From contig NZ_BIMF01000004.1 in the NCBI RefSeq assembly GCF_004000945.1, positions 62,001 through 126,000 of the forward strand: 64,000 nucleotides of DNA, in the 5' to 3' direction. This DNA comes from Paenibacillus lautus NBRC 15380 (GTDB lineage Bacteria; Bacillota; Bacilli; Paenibacillales; Paenibacillaceae). The notes under the pieces were generated by a model that did no database searches, was not told the origin of the DNA, and was given only the letters and a program-made list of their open reading frames with translations. Position numbers and translations under genes: made by a program. Of this stretch, positions 20,000-29,762 are shown in pieces; position 1 is the first letter of the stretch; every line of letters begins with the position of its first letter.

Positions 20000-20052
20000 T
20001 TACGGTATTCTTACAAAATCCTTTACTGGAGTTTACATCCGACTCCTATACT
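20000..20052 (+). promoter_or_regulatory. Pho-box-like TTAC repeats and -10 element before ugp operon
   Basis: TTAC occurs at 20000, 20011, 20023 and 20033, that is with spacings of 11, 12 and 10 bases, as in PhoP-binding direct repeats of Bacillus (TTAACA-like hexamers about 11 bp apart). A TATACT -10 element lies at 20047-20052 without a good -35, as expected for activator-dependent transcription. Confidence 0.6.
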
Positions 20053-20089
20053 CAATACCTGTAAGGCCAAGCAGGAAAGTGAGGTAAAC

Positions 20090-21070
20090 ATGATTATGGA
20101 AAAAGATTTGACGCTTCCATCTCCGGGTCACTCTCTGACGCCGCCGGTCAGCGAAGCTGAGTCTACGACAGCGGCAAAACCAATCTCCATCAAGAAAACA
20201 AGGCGCAGGGAAATCATGCTTGCTTATGCATGTTTAGCACCTTCGCTGCTCATTTTCGGTCTGTTCCTGTTCTACCCGCTGCTCAAATCGGTTTATCTGA
20301 GCTTGTTCCTGACCGATCCCCAAGGCCGGGTAGCCGAATTTGTAGGGTTCGATAATTTCAAGGAAATACTAGCCTCCGAGATGTTTTATACAAGCTTCGG
20401 CAACACGCTGCTGTTTATCGTACTGACGGTCCCGACCGGCATGGCGGCCGCCATACTGCTCGCAGCCCTGACGCACAATAAGCTGAAAGGCATGAAAATA
20501 TTCCGCTTCATATTCTCGCTGCCGATGGCCGTGTCCGTCGGCACCGGCTCGATGATCTGGGTGATTCTCTACCATCCGACGTTGGGCATACTGAATTACT
20601 TTCTGTCGCTGCTCGGCACTCAGCCCATTCAATGGCTGACCGATCCGAAATGGGCCATGATCTCCGTTGCGCTCATGACCGTCTGGATGAATCTTGGATT
20701 TAATTACATCCTGATGCTGAGCGGCATGCAGGGCGTATCCGAGGATATCTACGACAGCACCAAGATGGACGGCTCCGGTCCGCTGAGAACCTTCTTCCGG
20801 ATTACGATGCCGCTGATCTCCCCTACGTTATTCTTCACGTCCGTTGTCTCGGTCATCGGCGCCTTCCAAGCATTCGGACAGATCAACATCCTGACCAAGG
20901 GCGGTCCGATGAACAGCACCAACGTCATCGTATTCAACATCTATCAGGATGCATTCGTCAACTTCCGCTTCGGCATCGGCAGCGCGCAAGCACTCATCCT
21001 GTTTGCGATCATTCTGCTGCTGACCGTCTTTCAATTTAAATTCGTGGAGAAGAAGGTGCATTACCAATGA
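20090..21070 (+). CDS. ugpA: glycerol-3-phosphate ABC transporter permease, UgpA type
   Basis: 326 residues, six spans. After a variable 40-residue N-terminus comes LAYACLAPSLLIFGLFLFYPL, typical of UgpA/MalF-type permeases. The EAA-type loop reads YDSTKMDGSGPLRTFFRI, and the C-terminal GGPMNSTNVIVFNIYQDAF is characteristic of UgpA. The start at 20090 follows AGTGAGGTAAAC; the frame is open further upstream but overlaps the rbsR region. With UgpE and UgpB it imports sn-glycerol 3-phosphate or its diesters. Confidence 0.88.
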   Translation: MIMEKDLTLPSPGHSLTPPVSEAESTTAAKPISIKKTRRREIMLAYACLAPSLLIFGLFLFYPLLKSVYLSLFLTDPQGRVAEFVGFDNFKEILASEMFYTSFGNTLLFIVLTVPTGMAAAILLAALTHNKLKGMKIFRFIFSLPMAVSVGTGSMIWVILYHPTLGILNYFLSLLGTQPIQWLTDPKWAMISVALMTVWMNLGFNYILMLSGMQGVSEDIYDSTKMDGSGPLRTFFRITMPLISPTLFFTSVVSVIGAFQAFGQINILTKGGPMNSTNVIVFNIYQDAFVNFRFGIGSAQALILFAIILLLTVFQFKFVEKKVHYQ

Positions 21071-21891
21071 GCATGCGTCTCATGCCCAAAAGCTTCATCT
21101 ACGTCGCGCTGCTTCTCGGTTCATTGGCCGTTGCCTTTCCGCTCCTGTACACCTTGTCGACATCGCTGATGAGCGAGGCCGAGTCGGCCGTTTATCCGCC
21201 GCCTCTGCTTCCCGAAGCCATCAATCTGTCCAATTTCGCCAAGGTGATCGATACGATCCCCGTCCTTACCTTTATCGGAAACAGCCTGGTTGTTTCCATT
21301 GCCATCATGCTTGGGCAGATCGTGACCGCGAGTTTGGCGGCATACGCTTTCGCTTTCCTGCGGTTCCCGGGAAAAACGCTGCTGTTCAGCCTCTTTCTCG
21401 CCACCATGATGATACCGTGGGAAGTGATCATGATTCCGAATTATTTGACGGTCAAAAGCCTGAACTGGCTGGATACCTATCAAGGGCTCATCATTCCATT
21501 TCTGGCCACGGCCTTCGGAACCTTCCTGCTCAGACAGACCTTCCTGCAGCTGCCGAAGGAGCTGTTTGAAGCGGCCCGCGTGGACGGCTGCGGACATGTC
21601 CGCATTTTCCTGAGCATGGTGCTGCCGTTATCCATCCCCGGAATCGCCACGCTGGGCGTGTACTCGTTCCTGAACCATTGGAACATGTACCTGTGGCCGC
21701 TCCTGACAACCAACCGCGTCGAGATGCGAACCGTCCAAATCGGGATCGGCATGCTGCAGTTCGAAGAGATGAACTCATGGAATCTGATACTCTCCGGCGT
21801 ACTCCTGCTGCTGCTTCCTTCCCTGCTGCTGCTTGCACTCGGGCTGAAACCCCTTGTACGCGGCATCACGGCAGGTGCTTTGAAGGGCTGA
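21067..21891 (+). CDS. ugpE: glycerol-3-phosphate ABC transporter permease, UgpE type
   Basis: 274 residues, six spans. PNYLTVKSLNWLDTYQGLIIPF and the EAA loop FEAARVDGCGHVRIFLSM are typical of UgpE. The late NHWNMYLWPLLTTNRVEMRTVQIGI region is also characteristic. Its start overlaps the ugpA stop (ATGA), so the two permeases are translated together. RBS AAGAAGGTG lies within the end of ugpA. Confidence 0.88.
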   Translation: MSMRLMPKSFIYVALLLGSLAVAFPLLYTLSTSLMSEAESAVYPPPLLPEAINLSNFAKVIDTIPVLTFIGNSLVVSIAIMLGQIVTASLAAYAFAFLRFPGKTLLFSLFLATMMIPWEVIMIPNYLTVKSLNWLDTYQGLIIPFLATAFGTFLLRQTFLQLPKELFEAARVDGCGHVRIFLSMVLPLSIPGIATLGVYSFLNHWNMYLWPLLTTNRVEMRTVQIGIGMLQFEEMNSWNLILSGVLLLLLPSLLLLALGLKPLVRGITAGALKG

Positions 21892-22015
21892 TGGCTAATA
21901 TAGCCGGACCCTACATGTTCAGCCTTGCGTGCCGGTTATCGATAAAAATCGGTCCCACGCATTTCTGATAGATCAAACCATACTTTATTTTCAAAAAGGG
22001 AGAGATTAACCGATC

Positions 22016-23377
22016 ATGAAACGTTTTGGTAAAAGGTCCTTCGCGCTGCTCCTGCTTTCCTGCTTCATGCTGATCAGCGCCGCTTGCAGCAATACGCCAG
22101 CCGCTGGAGAAACGACCGTTGCCGCCGGCAGCGAACCGGCCAAAGAACCTGTTAAGGTCGTATGGTGGCATTCCATGAGCGGTGAGCTCGGGACCGTCGC
22201 GGACAAGCTGATCTCCGATTTTAACGCAGCCCACATGGATATTCAGGTAGAGGGCGTGTTTCAAGGAACATACGATGAAAGCTTGAACAAGCTGAAGGCT
22301 TCCTTGGGATCGAACAGCGGCCCGACCATGATTCAGGTGTACGAAATCGGCAGTCGTTTCATGATGGACACCAAGGCGATCCGTCCGGTTCAGGACTTCA
22401 TGGATGCTGAAGCATACGACATTTCCTCCTTGGAACCGAATATTAAAAATTACTATACATTCGACAACCAATTGTATTCGATGCCATTTAACTCCTCCAA
22501 CCCGATCCTTTACTATAACAAGGATGCCTTTAAAGCGGCCGGACTGGATCCGGAAAATCCTCCAAAAACCTACGAAGAGGTAGCCGACGCGGCCAAGGCG
22601 CTAACGAATGGCGGCCAAACCGGCGCATCCTTTGCGATCTACGGCTGGTTCATGGAGCAATTCCTTGCGAACCAAGGCGTTGAGCTGCTGAACAACGGCA
22701 ACGGCCGCACTTCCCCGGCAACCGCTTCGCAAGTCAACAACGGCGCTGCCGTGAAGACGCTGGAATGGTGGAAGCAAATGCTGGACGATAAAGTTCTGCT
22801 GATCCTGGGACGTAAAACGGATGACACCAAAAAAGCATTTGCAGCGGGTCAAATCGCCATGACGCTGGACTCCACGGCTTCGCTCCGCGGTATCGTCAGC
22901 GCAGCGGAAGGCAAATTCGAAGTCGGCACTGCTTTCCTGCCTAAACCGGCTGACGGCGGCGACGGCGGCGTGATTATCGGCGGTGCAAGCCTGTGGCTGA
23001 TGAACAACAAATCGGAAGAAGAGCAGCAGGCAGCCTGGGAATTCATGAAATATTTGGCCGAGCCGCAAACGCAAGCCTACTGGCATGTCAACACCGGTTA
23101 TTTCCCGGTAACGACTAAAGCTTACGAAGAGACCCTGGTGAAGGAAAACTTGGAGAAATATCCTCAATTCCAAACGGCTGTGGATCAATTGCATCAAACG
23201 ACGGCCAACCTGGCAACGCAAGGCGCTGTCATGGGCGTGTTCCCTGAAGCCCGCCAGCTGACGGAAACGGCCATCGAGGAAGTGCTGAACGGTCAAAAAA
23301 CGGCGCAGGAAGCACTGGACAAAGCCGCTCAGGAGATCAGCTCCAAGATCGAGACCTATAATAAAACGGTAAAATAA
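22016..23377 (+). CDS. ugpB: glycerol-3-phosphate-binding lipoprotein, UgpB type
   Basis: 453 residues with signal peptide and lipobox SAAC (Cys24). The mature protein begins VKVVWWHSMSGELGTVADKL, followed by MIQVYEIGSRFMMD, MPFNSSNPILYYNKD and WHVNTGYFPVT, which match the UgpB pattern including aromatic and polar residues around the ligand. It is separated from ugpE by 124 bases holding no gene. The ATPase (UgpC) is absent locally. Confidence 0.9.
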   Translation: MKRFGKRSFALLLLSCFMLISAACSNTPAAGETTVAAGSEPAKEPVKVVWWHSMSGELGTVADKLISDFNAAHMDIQVEGVFQGTYDESLNKLKASLGSNSGPTMIQVYEIGSRFMMDTKAIRPVQDFMDAEAYDISSLEPNIKNYYTFDNQLYSMPFNSSNPILYYNKDAFKAAGLDPENPPKTYEEVADAAKALTNGGQTGASFAIYGWFMEQFLANQGVELLNNGNGRTSPATASQVNNGAAVKTLEWWKQMLDDKVLLILGRKTDDTKKAFAAGQIAMTLDSTASLRGIVSAAEGKFEVGTAFLPKPADGGDGGVIIGGASLWLMNNKSEEEQQAAWEFMKYLAEPQTQAYWHVNTGYFPVTTKAYEETLVKENLEKYPQFQTAVDQLHQTTANLATQGAVMGVFPEARQLTETAIEEVLNGQKTAQEALDKAAQEISSKIETYNKTVK

Positions 23378-23434
23378 ACGTCGATCATGCCGCGTACGCA
23401 TACGATGAAGCATGAATCGAATTGAATGTATTAC

Positions 23435-23502
23435 ACACCCTTCATGCTGCATCATGGGGCCCTCTACGGTCACCTCATGAATCATGCATCAAGGGTGTTT
23501 TT
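23435..23502 (+). terminator. terminator of the ugp operon
   Basis: ACACCCTT and AAGGGTGT form the base of a long imperfect hairpin with internal CATGCTGCATCATG/CATGAATCATGCAT pairing, followed by a run of T residues. Confidence 0.7.
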
Positions 23503-23606
23503 CTCGTGGTATCCAAAACCTTCCACATTGGTCAGCTTGTATAGGGGTTTGCCCAAGTCACGCAGCCGGGCTCCTGAATACACTGATACAAAGTGGAGGT
23601 GAGCCT

Positions 23607-24515
23607 ATGATGAGAAATCTTCCGTCCACCGTAACAATTGTCCCGGTGCCTTTCGACCGGGGAGCTACCCGACGTGGCGCCGGACAGGGACCGAACGCGA
23701 TATTCGGAGCCGGTCTGAAACGCAAGCTTGACTCGCTCGGTGTATCCTACCAGGTCGATGACTTTGCTGCGCTCCCCGAACACAAGGATGAAGCGCACCA
23801 TCCTCAACTAAAACATCTGAAAGAAGTCATAACGATTAACGAGCAGCTCGCAACTCGTGTGTCCGCCCTGGCAGAATCGGGTGTCTTCCCGCTTGTCCTT
23901 GGCGGTGACCATAGCATTGCAATCGGCACACTAGCCGGGCTTACCCGGCACTACCAAAGCCTGGGCGTCATCTGGATCGATGCCCACTCCGATCTCAATA
24001 CGCCGGATACCACCCCAAGCGGCAATATCCACGGCATGTCGCTGGCCGTCAGCTTGGGAAAAGGCGATGCGCGGCTAACCTCGATTGGCGGCGTAAAATC
24101 AACGATCAAGCCGGAACACGTAGTGCTCATTGGCGCACGCTCCCTCGATCAGGGCGAACGGGATTTCATCCGCCAGGAAGGCATTACCTGCTTCACAATG
24201 CAGGATATCGACCGCATGGGCATGTTCCGGGTCATGGAGGAAGCCATCCGAATATCGTCAACGGGGACGGATGGCGTTCATCTCTCCTTCGATATTGACA
24301 GCGTCGATCCAAAGATTGCACCGGGAACAGGAACGCCGGTTCAAGGCGGGCTGAGCTACCGGGAAGCGCACCTGGCCATGGAAATGCTGTCGGAATCCGG
24401 TATTCTGACCTCAGCCGAATTCGTGGAGAACAACCCGCTGCTGGACCGCGGGCAGAAGACTTCCCGGCTGCTTGTCGGCTTAATCGCCTCCATGCTGGGC
24501 GAAAGCATCTTGTGA
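23607..24515 (+). CDS. rocF: arginase
   Basis: 302 residues. Manganese ligands are visible in GGDHSIA, DAHSDLN and SFDIDSVDP, the standard arginase signatures. It hydrolyses arginine to ornithine and urea. The ATG at 23607 lies six bases after GGAGGT; the frame is open further upstream without a site. The next gene on the strand is ornithine aminotransferase, so the pair carries arginine to glutamate semialdehyde. No sigma-54 type -24/-12 promoter was found upstream, unlike the B. subtilis roc genes. Confidence 0.95.
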   Translation: MMRNLPSTVTIVPVPFDRGATRRGAGQGPNAIFGAGLKRKLDSLGVSYQVDDFAALPEHKDEAHHPQLKHLKEVITINEQLATRVSALAESGVFPLVLGGDHSIAIGTLAGLTRHYQSLGVIWIDAHSDLNTPDTTPSGNIHGMSLAVSLGKGDARLTSIGGVKSTIKPEHVVLIGARSLDQGERDFIRQEGITCFTMQDIDRMGMFRVMEEAIRISSTGTDGVHLSFDIDSVDPKIAPGTGTPVQGGLSYREAHLAMEMLSESGILTSAEFVENNPLLDRGQKTSRLLVGLIASMLGESIL

Positions 24516-24609
24516 CATGGCACCATGCTTGATATGAGAAGCCTCTTAAGCACGGTATAAGGTATTTTCCCTGTTACAGGTTTCTTTAGACTCCCAAGGA
24601 GGTTACGCC

Positions 24610-25800
24610 ATGAACCCTTCCAACCCACATATCGAGAAAGCCGAACGGTACGGCGCGAGAAACTACCACCCCCTTCCCATCGTCATTGCCGAAGCTGCAG
24701 GCATCCATGTGACGGATTCGGATGGCAAGCAGTATATCGACATGTTGAGCGCCTACTCGGCGCTGAACGCAGGTCATTGTCACCCCCGCATTATCCGGGC
24801 CTTGAAGGAACAGGCAGATAAGGTGACCCTGACCTCGCGCGCATTTCATCATGATCAATTGGGCGTCTTTTACGAGAAGCTGTCCGCTTTTACCGGCAAA
24901 GGCATGATGCTTCCCATGAATACGGGAGCCGAGGCGGTTGAGACAGCGCTTAAGGCAGCACGTCGCTATGCTTACCGGAAGAAAGGTATACCGGCAGATC
25001 AGGCCGAAATCATCGTCTGCGAAGGCAATTTCCACGGCCGAACCATCACCGTTACCTCTTTCTCCTCATCCACCGAATACCGTGAGGACTTCGGTCCGTT
25101 CACGCCGGGCTTCAAAATCATCCCTTATGGCGACCTGGAAGCGCTGAAGCAGGCCATTTCACCGAATACGGCCGCCTTTCTTGTGGAGCCGATCCAAGGC
25201 GAATCCGGCATCGTCATTCCGCCTGACGGATACCTTAGCGGCGCACTGGAGCTGTGCAGGCAGCACAACGTCCTTATGCTTGCGGACGAAATCCAGACGG
25301 GCTTTGGCCGAACGGGCAAACGCTTTGCCTGCGACTGGGAGTTGATCGTGCCGGATATGTACATTCTTGGAAAAGCGCTCGGCGGCGGCGTCTTTCCCGT
25401 CTCTGCCGTGGCGGCGGATGCGGATATTCTCGGTGTATTCGAGCCGGGGTCCCACGGCTCCACCTTCGGCGGGAATCCGCTCGGCTGCGCGGTGGCCATC
25501 GCCTCCATGGATGTGTTCATTGAGGAAGGGCTGGAAGACCGCTCCCTGGAGCTCGGCGAATATTTTCTCCAGCTGCTTCGATCCATCCCGCATCCCGATA
25601 TTAAGGAGGTGCGCGGCAGAGGTTTATTTATCGGCATGGAACTCAAGGTCCCGGCCAGATCCTACTGCGAGAAACTAAAAGATCTCGGCCTGCTCTGCAA
25701 AGAAACCCATGAATCCATTATCCGCTTCGCCCCTCCGCTTATTATCACAAAAACGGAGCTAGACCAGGCCGCGGAGATCGTAAGGCAGGCGTTTGCGTGA
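24610..25800 (+). CDS. rocD: ornithine aminotransferase
   Basis: 396 residues of the class III PLP aminotransferases. Visible are [19 protein letters not shown], the aspartate in [13 protein letters not shown], the PLP lysine in [15 protein letters not shown] and [16 protein letters not shown] [12 protein letters not shown]. It transfers the delta-amino group of ornithine to 2-oxoglutarate. RBS AAGGAGGTTACGCC. It follows arginase by 94 bases and probably shares its transcript. Confidence 0.95.
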   Translation: MNPSNPHIEKAERYGARNYHPLPIVIAEAAGIHVTDSDGKQYIDMLSAYSALNAGHCHPRIIRALKEQADKVTLTSRAFHHDQLGVFYEKLSAFTGKGMMLPMNTGAEAVETALKAARRYAYRKKGIPADQAEIIVCEGNFHGRTITVTSFSSSTEYREDFGPFTPGFKIIPYGDLEALKQAISPNTAAFLVEPIQGESGIVIPPDGYLSGALELCRQHNVLMLADEIQTGFGRTGKRFACDWELIVPDMYILGKALGGGVFPVSAVAADADILGVFEPGSHGSTFGGNPLGCAVAIASMDVFIEEGLEDRSLELGEYFLQLLRSIPHPDIKEVRGRGLFIGMELKVPARSYCEKLKDLGLLCKETHESIIRFAPPLIITKTELDQAAEIVRQAFA

Positions 25801-25813
25801 CGAATCGATCTAG

Positions 25814-26779
25814 TTATGAAATCGACTTCCGATTCATTCTTCTTGTAACTAGCAGCAGCTGAGAGACAGCGGCAAGCACGGGCAGTTCGATCAGCGGTCC
25901 GATGACCAAGGCAAGGGCAATCACGGGCTGTTCCGGAAAAGCCGTCACGGCGATCGCGAGCGCTACCGGGGAGTTCCGGGCAATGATCGTTAAATGGAGG
26001 CTGACCGAATCCTCGTAGGAGAAACGCAGCATTCTGCCTACCACGCTGCCCAGCATGTAATTCATTATGAAATAAATCAAGATCGGAACAATGAGGATAT
26101 ACATCATGTCCAAGTTGTTCCATAAGTATGACCCTTGAGACGCAAACATCGCGACAATGGCAAGACCCAGAAAGACAATCTGTGCCCGGCCAAAGAACGG
26201 CATCAGCTTGTGCTCCAGCACCTCTTTCTTCGCTCTCAGCAAGAAACGGGTGAGATGTGCAAGAGTAAACGGAACAACGAGCACAAGCAGCACGCTTTCG
26301 ATCAGCGTTGCCATCGATATCGTTTCGATCGTGCCGGAGAACAAGAGCAAATACAGCGGAAGCAGCAGCACCTGGAGGATCAGGTTAATGGGCAGCACCG
26401 ATGTTGACAAGGGCACGTTCCCCTTGGCAATCGAGGTAAACACCAAATACCAGTCGGTACAGGGGGTCACCATCAGCATGATGAATCCGATCCAGAGCGC
26501 CGGGCGATCCGACAGAAAGACAGCGCCAAGTCCCCAGGCAAGCAGCGGCGTCCAGATAAAATTAATGAGTGTGCTCGCCCCCAGAAACTTGATGTTCTTG
26601 AACGCCTCTCTTAGCTGCTGCAGCGGTATCGTCAAAAATAATCCATATAACATCAGCAGCAAAAAAGGAACAATCCCATATTCCGCATAATCTGCGGCAG
26701 CCGGCAGCTGCCCCAATGCCAGCCCCATCGCCACTGCGCCCATAATGATCAAGGTTTGAAGTTTCTCTATAAGTCCCAT
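25814..26779 (-). CDS. BASS/ACR3-type membrane transporter
   Basis: 321 residues, about ten spans in the bile-acid:sodium symporter/arsenite ACR3 arrangement. VTPCTDWYLVFTSIAKGN resembles the ACR3 segment with its conserved cysteine, and ARNSPVALAIAVTAFPEQPVIALALVIGPLIELPVL matches the second discontinuous helix of the fold. It could export arsenite or move another anion; the island with arsB is 29 kb away, so the arsenic role is not assured. RBS AAGGGGTGCGG. It converges on rocD with a 13-base gap and no terminator between them. Confidence 0.75.
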   Translation of the reverse strand: MGLIEKLQTLIIMGAVAMGLALGQLPAAADYAEYGIVPFLLLMLYGLFLTIPLQQLREAFKNIKFLGASTLINFIWTPLLAWGLGAVFLSDRPALWIGFIMLMVTPCTDWYLVFTSIAKGNVPLSTSVLPINLILQVLLLPLYLLLFSGTIETISMATLIESVLLVLVVPFTLAHLTRFLLRAKKEVLEHKLMPFFGRAQIVFLGLAIVAMFASQGSYLWNNLDMMYILIVPILIYFIMNYMLGSVVGRMLRFSYEDSVSLHLTIIARNSPVALAIAVTAFPEQPVIALALVIGPLIELPVLAAVSQLLLVTRRMNRKSIS

Positions 26780-27008
26780 CCCGCACCCCTTACCGTTTCA
26801 AATCATGACAAACTGAAGCGTTGACCGAAAAATCGTATAACGGTATCATACCGCATTTCCTGTATAATGGATTGTATAATGTTGGCTTTAAACTTCAGAA
26901 AAGAAACATATCGTTATTCCCTCTCGGCTCATTTCAACGTATGAGGGGTAATGATTCTCAGCCATGTTTTGTCAAGGTTGGTGATAACTTTAACAAGGAG
27001 GTTCACTT

Positions 27009-27905
27009 ATGAGAATAGCCGTTTGCGGGGGCACCGGTTTCATTGGCCAAGCATTGTGCAAGCGCTGGCAGCGCGACGGTCATGACGTTATCATCGTCAC
27101 CAGATCGAAGCCGGAAACTCCCCAACACGGGCAGGTATCCTACTTGACCTGGGATGATATGAAGTCTCATCCGGAGCGTTTTGAGGATTTGGATGCCCTC
27201 GTTAACCTAGCAGGCTCTTCCCTTAGTCAGCGCTGGACACAAGCAGGCAAGCAGAGAATACTTCAGTCAAGACAACGAACCGTCTCCTCCGTAGCCGAAC
27301 TGATGGACCGCCTGGAGCATAAACCTCCGGTCGTAATTCAAGCTTCGGCGATGGCCATTTACGGCACATCCGAGTTTGAAACGTTTGATGAGGAAAGCCC
27401 TGCCACCGTTATGGACTTCCCTTCCGAGGTTGTGTTGCAATGGGAGCAAGCGGCCGACCGCATCCCGGTTGACCGCTTGATCAAGCTGCGCATCAGCGTT
27501 GTTCTGGGCGGAAATGGCGGAGCCCTTCCCAAAATGCTGCTGCCCTATAAACTGGGCGTTGGCGGCAAGATCGGCAGCGGCAAGCAATGGCTCTCCTGGA
27601 TACATATCGACGACATCGTGGATTTAATCGATTATTGCATCCGGCACGGGGACATTTCAGGAGCCGTGAACGCCGCTTCCCCGCATGCGGTCACGAATGA
27701 GGAATTCGGCAGAAGCGTCGCCAAGGTTTATCACCGTCCGCATTGGCTCCCCCTGCCTGCCTTCATGCTCCAAGCCATCCTGGGTGAAATGTCGCTCATT
27801 CTGCTAAAGGGCCAGCGAATCCTTCCGGCCAAAGCGCTGCGTCACGGCTTCCAGTTTCGATATCCGGAAGTGACGGGTGCACTGCAGCAGATCAAAGGAA
27901 GCTGA
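27009..27905 (+). CDS. NAD-dependent epimerase/dehydratase, TIGR01777 family (YfcH/SulA-like)
   Basis: 298 residues. The N-terminal CGGTGFIGQALCKRW is the short-chain dehydrogenase-type nucleotide site, and NLAGSSLSQRWTQAGKQRILQSR is the TIGR01777 hallmark. GKQWLSWIHIDDIV and VNAASPHAVTNEEF also fit. The substrate of the family is unknown. RBS AACAAGGAGGTTCACTT; a TATAATG near 26855-26880 could be the promoter. Confidence 0.9.
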   Translation: MRIAVCGGTGFIGQALCKRWQRDGHDVIIVTRSKPETPQHGQVSYLTWDDMKSHPERFEDLDALVNLAGSSLSQRWTQAGKQRILQSRQRTVSSVAELMDRLEHKPPVVIQASAMAIYGTSEFETFDEESPATVMDFPSEVVLQWEQAADRIPVDRLIKLRISVVLGGNGGALPKMLLPYKLGVGGKIGSGKQWLSWIHIDDIVDLIDYCIRHGDISGAVNAASPHAVTNEEFGRSVAKVYHRPHWLPLPAFMLQAILGEMSLILLKGQRILPAKALRHGFQFRYPEVTGALQQIKGS

Positions 27906-27925
27906 GCATCCCCCCATATGCATAA

Positions 27926-27964
27926 AAAACCATCGCTCTCTTGTCTTAAGAGAGCGATGGTTTT
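27926..27964. terminator. bidirectional terminator
   Basis: AAAACCATCGCTCTCTT and AAGAGAGCGATGGTTTT make a 17-bp perfect stem with a five-base loop between the convergent epimerase and YdhK-type genes. Confidence 0.92.
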
Positions 27965-27977
27965 ATTCTATGAAACT

Positions 27978-28568
27978 TTATTGGACCGGGGATAACTCAC
28001 TCTCTGTCACCCACTTATGGTTCTTGACTTCTTCGCCGGTTGTTGTCGTGAAATCCACCATATAGACCGTCGTTTGTTCGGCGGAATCGATAACGGCAGT
28101 GGCTCCCTTCATCCCCTCCATATGATCCGCATTCACGACCGCTTCCGTTCCAGGTTCCAAGGGCTCCTTTCCAGCATCCTTCAGCTCCTCATGAATAACC
28201 CATTTATGATCCTTCACTTCGGGTCCGCCGTTCGTCGGCGTATACGATATGGTGTACACCGTCGTATCGTAAGCTCCGACTATCGTTGCTTTTGCCCCCT
28301 TCATCCCGGGCATGTGATCGGATTTAATGATCGCTTGGGTCTGGACCGCATAGGTTGGATTCTCTGCCGACTTTAACCCATCCGGAACCTCGCCCGAGCC
28401 GGAATGATTCATGCTGCCATGATCCATGCCATCCGTGTTCCCGGTGGCCTCCGTGCTTTCCTTGCTATCCGGATCTGCGCTTTTCGTATTTCCGCAGGCA
28501 CCCAGTATGAGGATAAGGGATGCTAACGCAACCAGAAAAAGCGGCTTCAATCGTTTAGTAGCTGACAT
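27978..28568 (-). CDS. ydhK: YdhK-type lipoprotein with two DUF1541 repeats
   Basis: 196 residues. Signal peptide with lipobox ILGAC (Cys25), a Ser/Asp/Asn-rich linker, then two tandem copies of the same unit, each about 65 residues: the first contains DHMPGMKGA and ends DHKWVIHEEL, the second contains DHMEGMKGA and ends NHKWVTESEL. The methionine- and histidine-rich DHM-GM motifs suggest metal (copper-type) contact, which is an inference. The ATG at 28568 follows AGAGGAG by eight bases; the longer frame lacks a site. Confidence 0.85.
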   Translation of the reverse strand: MSATKRLKPLFLVALASLILILGACGNTKSADPDSKESTEATGNTDGMDHGSMNHSGSGEVPDGLKSAENPTYAVQTQAIIKSDHMPGMKGAKATIVGAYDTTVYTISYTPTNGGPEVKDHKWVIHEELKDAGKEPLEPGTEAVVNADHMEGMKGATAVIDSAEQTTVYMVDFTTTTGEEVKNHKWVTESELSPVQ

Positions 28569-28774
28569 ATAATGAACTCCTCTCTTATATTGAATGTTCA
28601 TAGCATAGCAACTACTTATGAAGAACTTGTGTAGCTGTCTATGCATTACATCACGATACCCATTTTTTCAATAAAACATATCTATGATATAAAATAGAGA
28701 GTGATCATTAGTCCCATTTAGCCCATATTCTTGGCAGGGAAATCCGCCAATTCCGAAAAGGAGTACCATCTCCC

Positions 28775-29707
28775 ATGCACATCGATGACGATGCTTTCAT
28801 CCCCTTATTTAAACGGGCCAATTCCATATTAAACCGAACCTTGAACCGTATTAAACAGCAGGAACTGAACGTCCGGATCCACTACTGGGGATTTATGCCG
28901 CGCCACTTCGACAATACGGAGCATAAGCATTCATTTTTTGAAGCTTGTTACGTGTTGACAGGCTGCGGCTCGTATATCGAAAACGAGACAGAATTCCATC
29001 TTCATCCAGGCACCCTGTTTCTCTCCAGGCCGGGCGTCCAGCACCAAATTAAGAGCAGGGAAGGCTTGGCTTTATGTTATGTTGCCTTTGAACTGGATGA
29101 ATCGGCAAACAACGATCTCCATACGGCTGCTTTCCGAAGGTTAGCCAGCCAAGGCATTCCGGTGCTTCAGGAAGGTGCCGGGCAAGCGCCCGGACTCTTG
29201 TGGCTTTCGCTGTTATCGGTGTTTCATTCGGGCTCTGGCGGTAAGCAGCACCCGCCGCATATGCTGAACAGCATGGCTATTTCGCTCCTATTATCGATTC
29301 TGGCTGCGCACGGCCCCGGTTTCTACCAAGAACCTTCCGAAGTTGGAGCAAACGAAGAAGGGGCGTCGATGTTTCATCAAGCCGAATTGTTTATCAAGGA
29401 TAATCTGGGCGAGCCGCTCTCACTGGAGCGGGTGGCTGGCCATCTTCACGTTACGACCCGTCATTTGACCCGGCTGTTCCGTAAATACGGACATCAATCC
29501 TTTGTTCATTATGTGCAGGAGCAGCGCGTGCAGCAGGCTAAACACCTGCTTCTGAATACAGACCGGCAGATCAAAGAGATTGCCGTCTCTTGCGGATTCG
29601 AGTCCGTGCACTACTTCACCCGGGTGTTTACGTCCAAGCTTGGCGTAACCCCGGCCCGCTTCCGGCGATCGCAGTTTTCGGAAGGACGTTACGACTCCGA
29701 GCTTTAG
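28775..29707 (+). CDS. AraC-family transcriptional regulator
   Basis: 310 residues. An N-terminal cupin-type sensor (HKHSFFEACYVLTG, LHPGTLFLSRPGVQHQI) is followed by two C-terminal helix-turn-helix motifs (LERVAGHLHVTTRHLTRLF and IKEIAVSCGFESVHYFTRVF). RBS AAAAGGAGTACCATCTCCC. It sits directly upstream of the ManA-like/ROK/GH38 genes on the same strand and is the likely regulator of that mannoside locus, sensing a sugar through the cupin. Confidence 0.92.
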   Translation: MHIDDDAFIPLFKRANSILNRTLNRIKQQELNVRIHYWGFMPRHFDNTEHKHSFFEACYVLTGCGSYIENETEFHLHPGTLFLSRPGVQHQIKSREGLALCYVAFELDESANNDLHTAAFRRLASQGIPVLQEGAGQAPGLLWLSLLSVFHSGSGGKQHPPHMLNSMAISLLLSILAAHGPGFYQEPSEVGANEEGASMFHQAELFIKDNLGEPLSLERVAGHLHVTTRHLTRLFRKYGHQSFVHYVQEQRVQQAKHLLLNTDRQIKEIAVSCGFESVHYFTRVFTSKLGVTPARFRRSQFSEGRYDSEL

Positions 29708-29762
29708 CGCTTAGGGGCCGATGTCCTGATCGTACAAAAACACTTCCTCTTTTTATAAAGAC

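Noticed and set aside
22601..23485. 294-codon minus-strand open frame opposite ugpB
   Set aside because: UgpB is clear on the plus strand; no motif or ribosome site supports the antisense frame.
23503..23606. Sigma-54 promoter before arginase, as for B. subtilis roc genes
   Set aside because: No TGGCAC-N5-TTGCA-like element was found upstream of the start.
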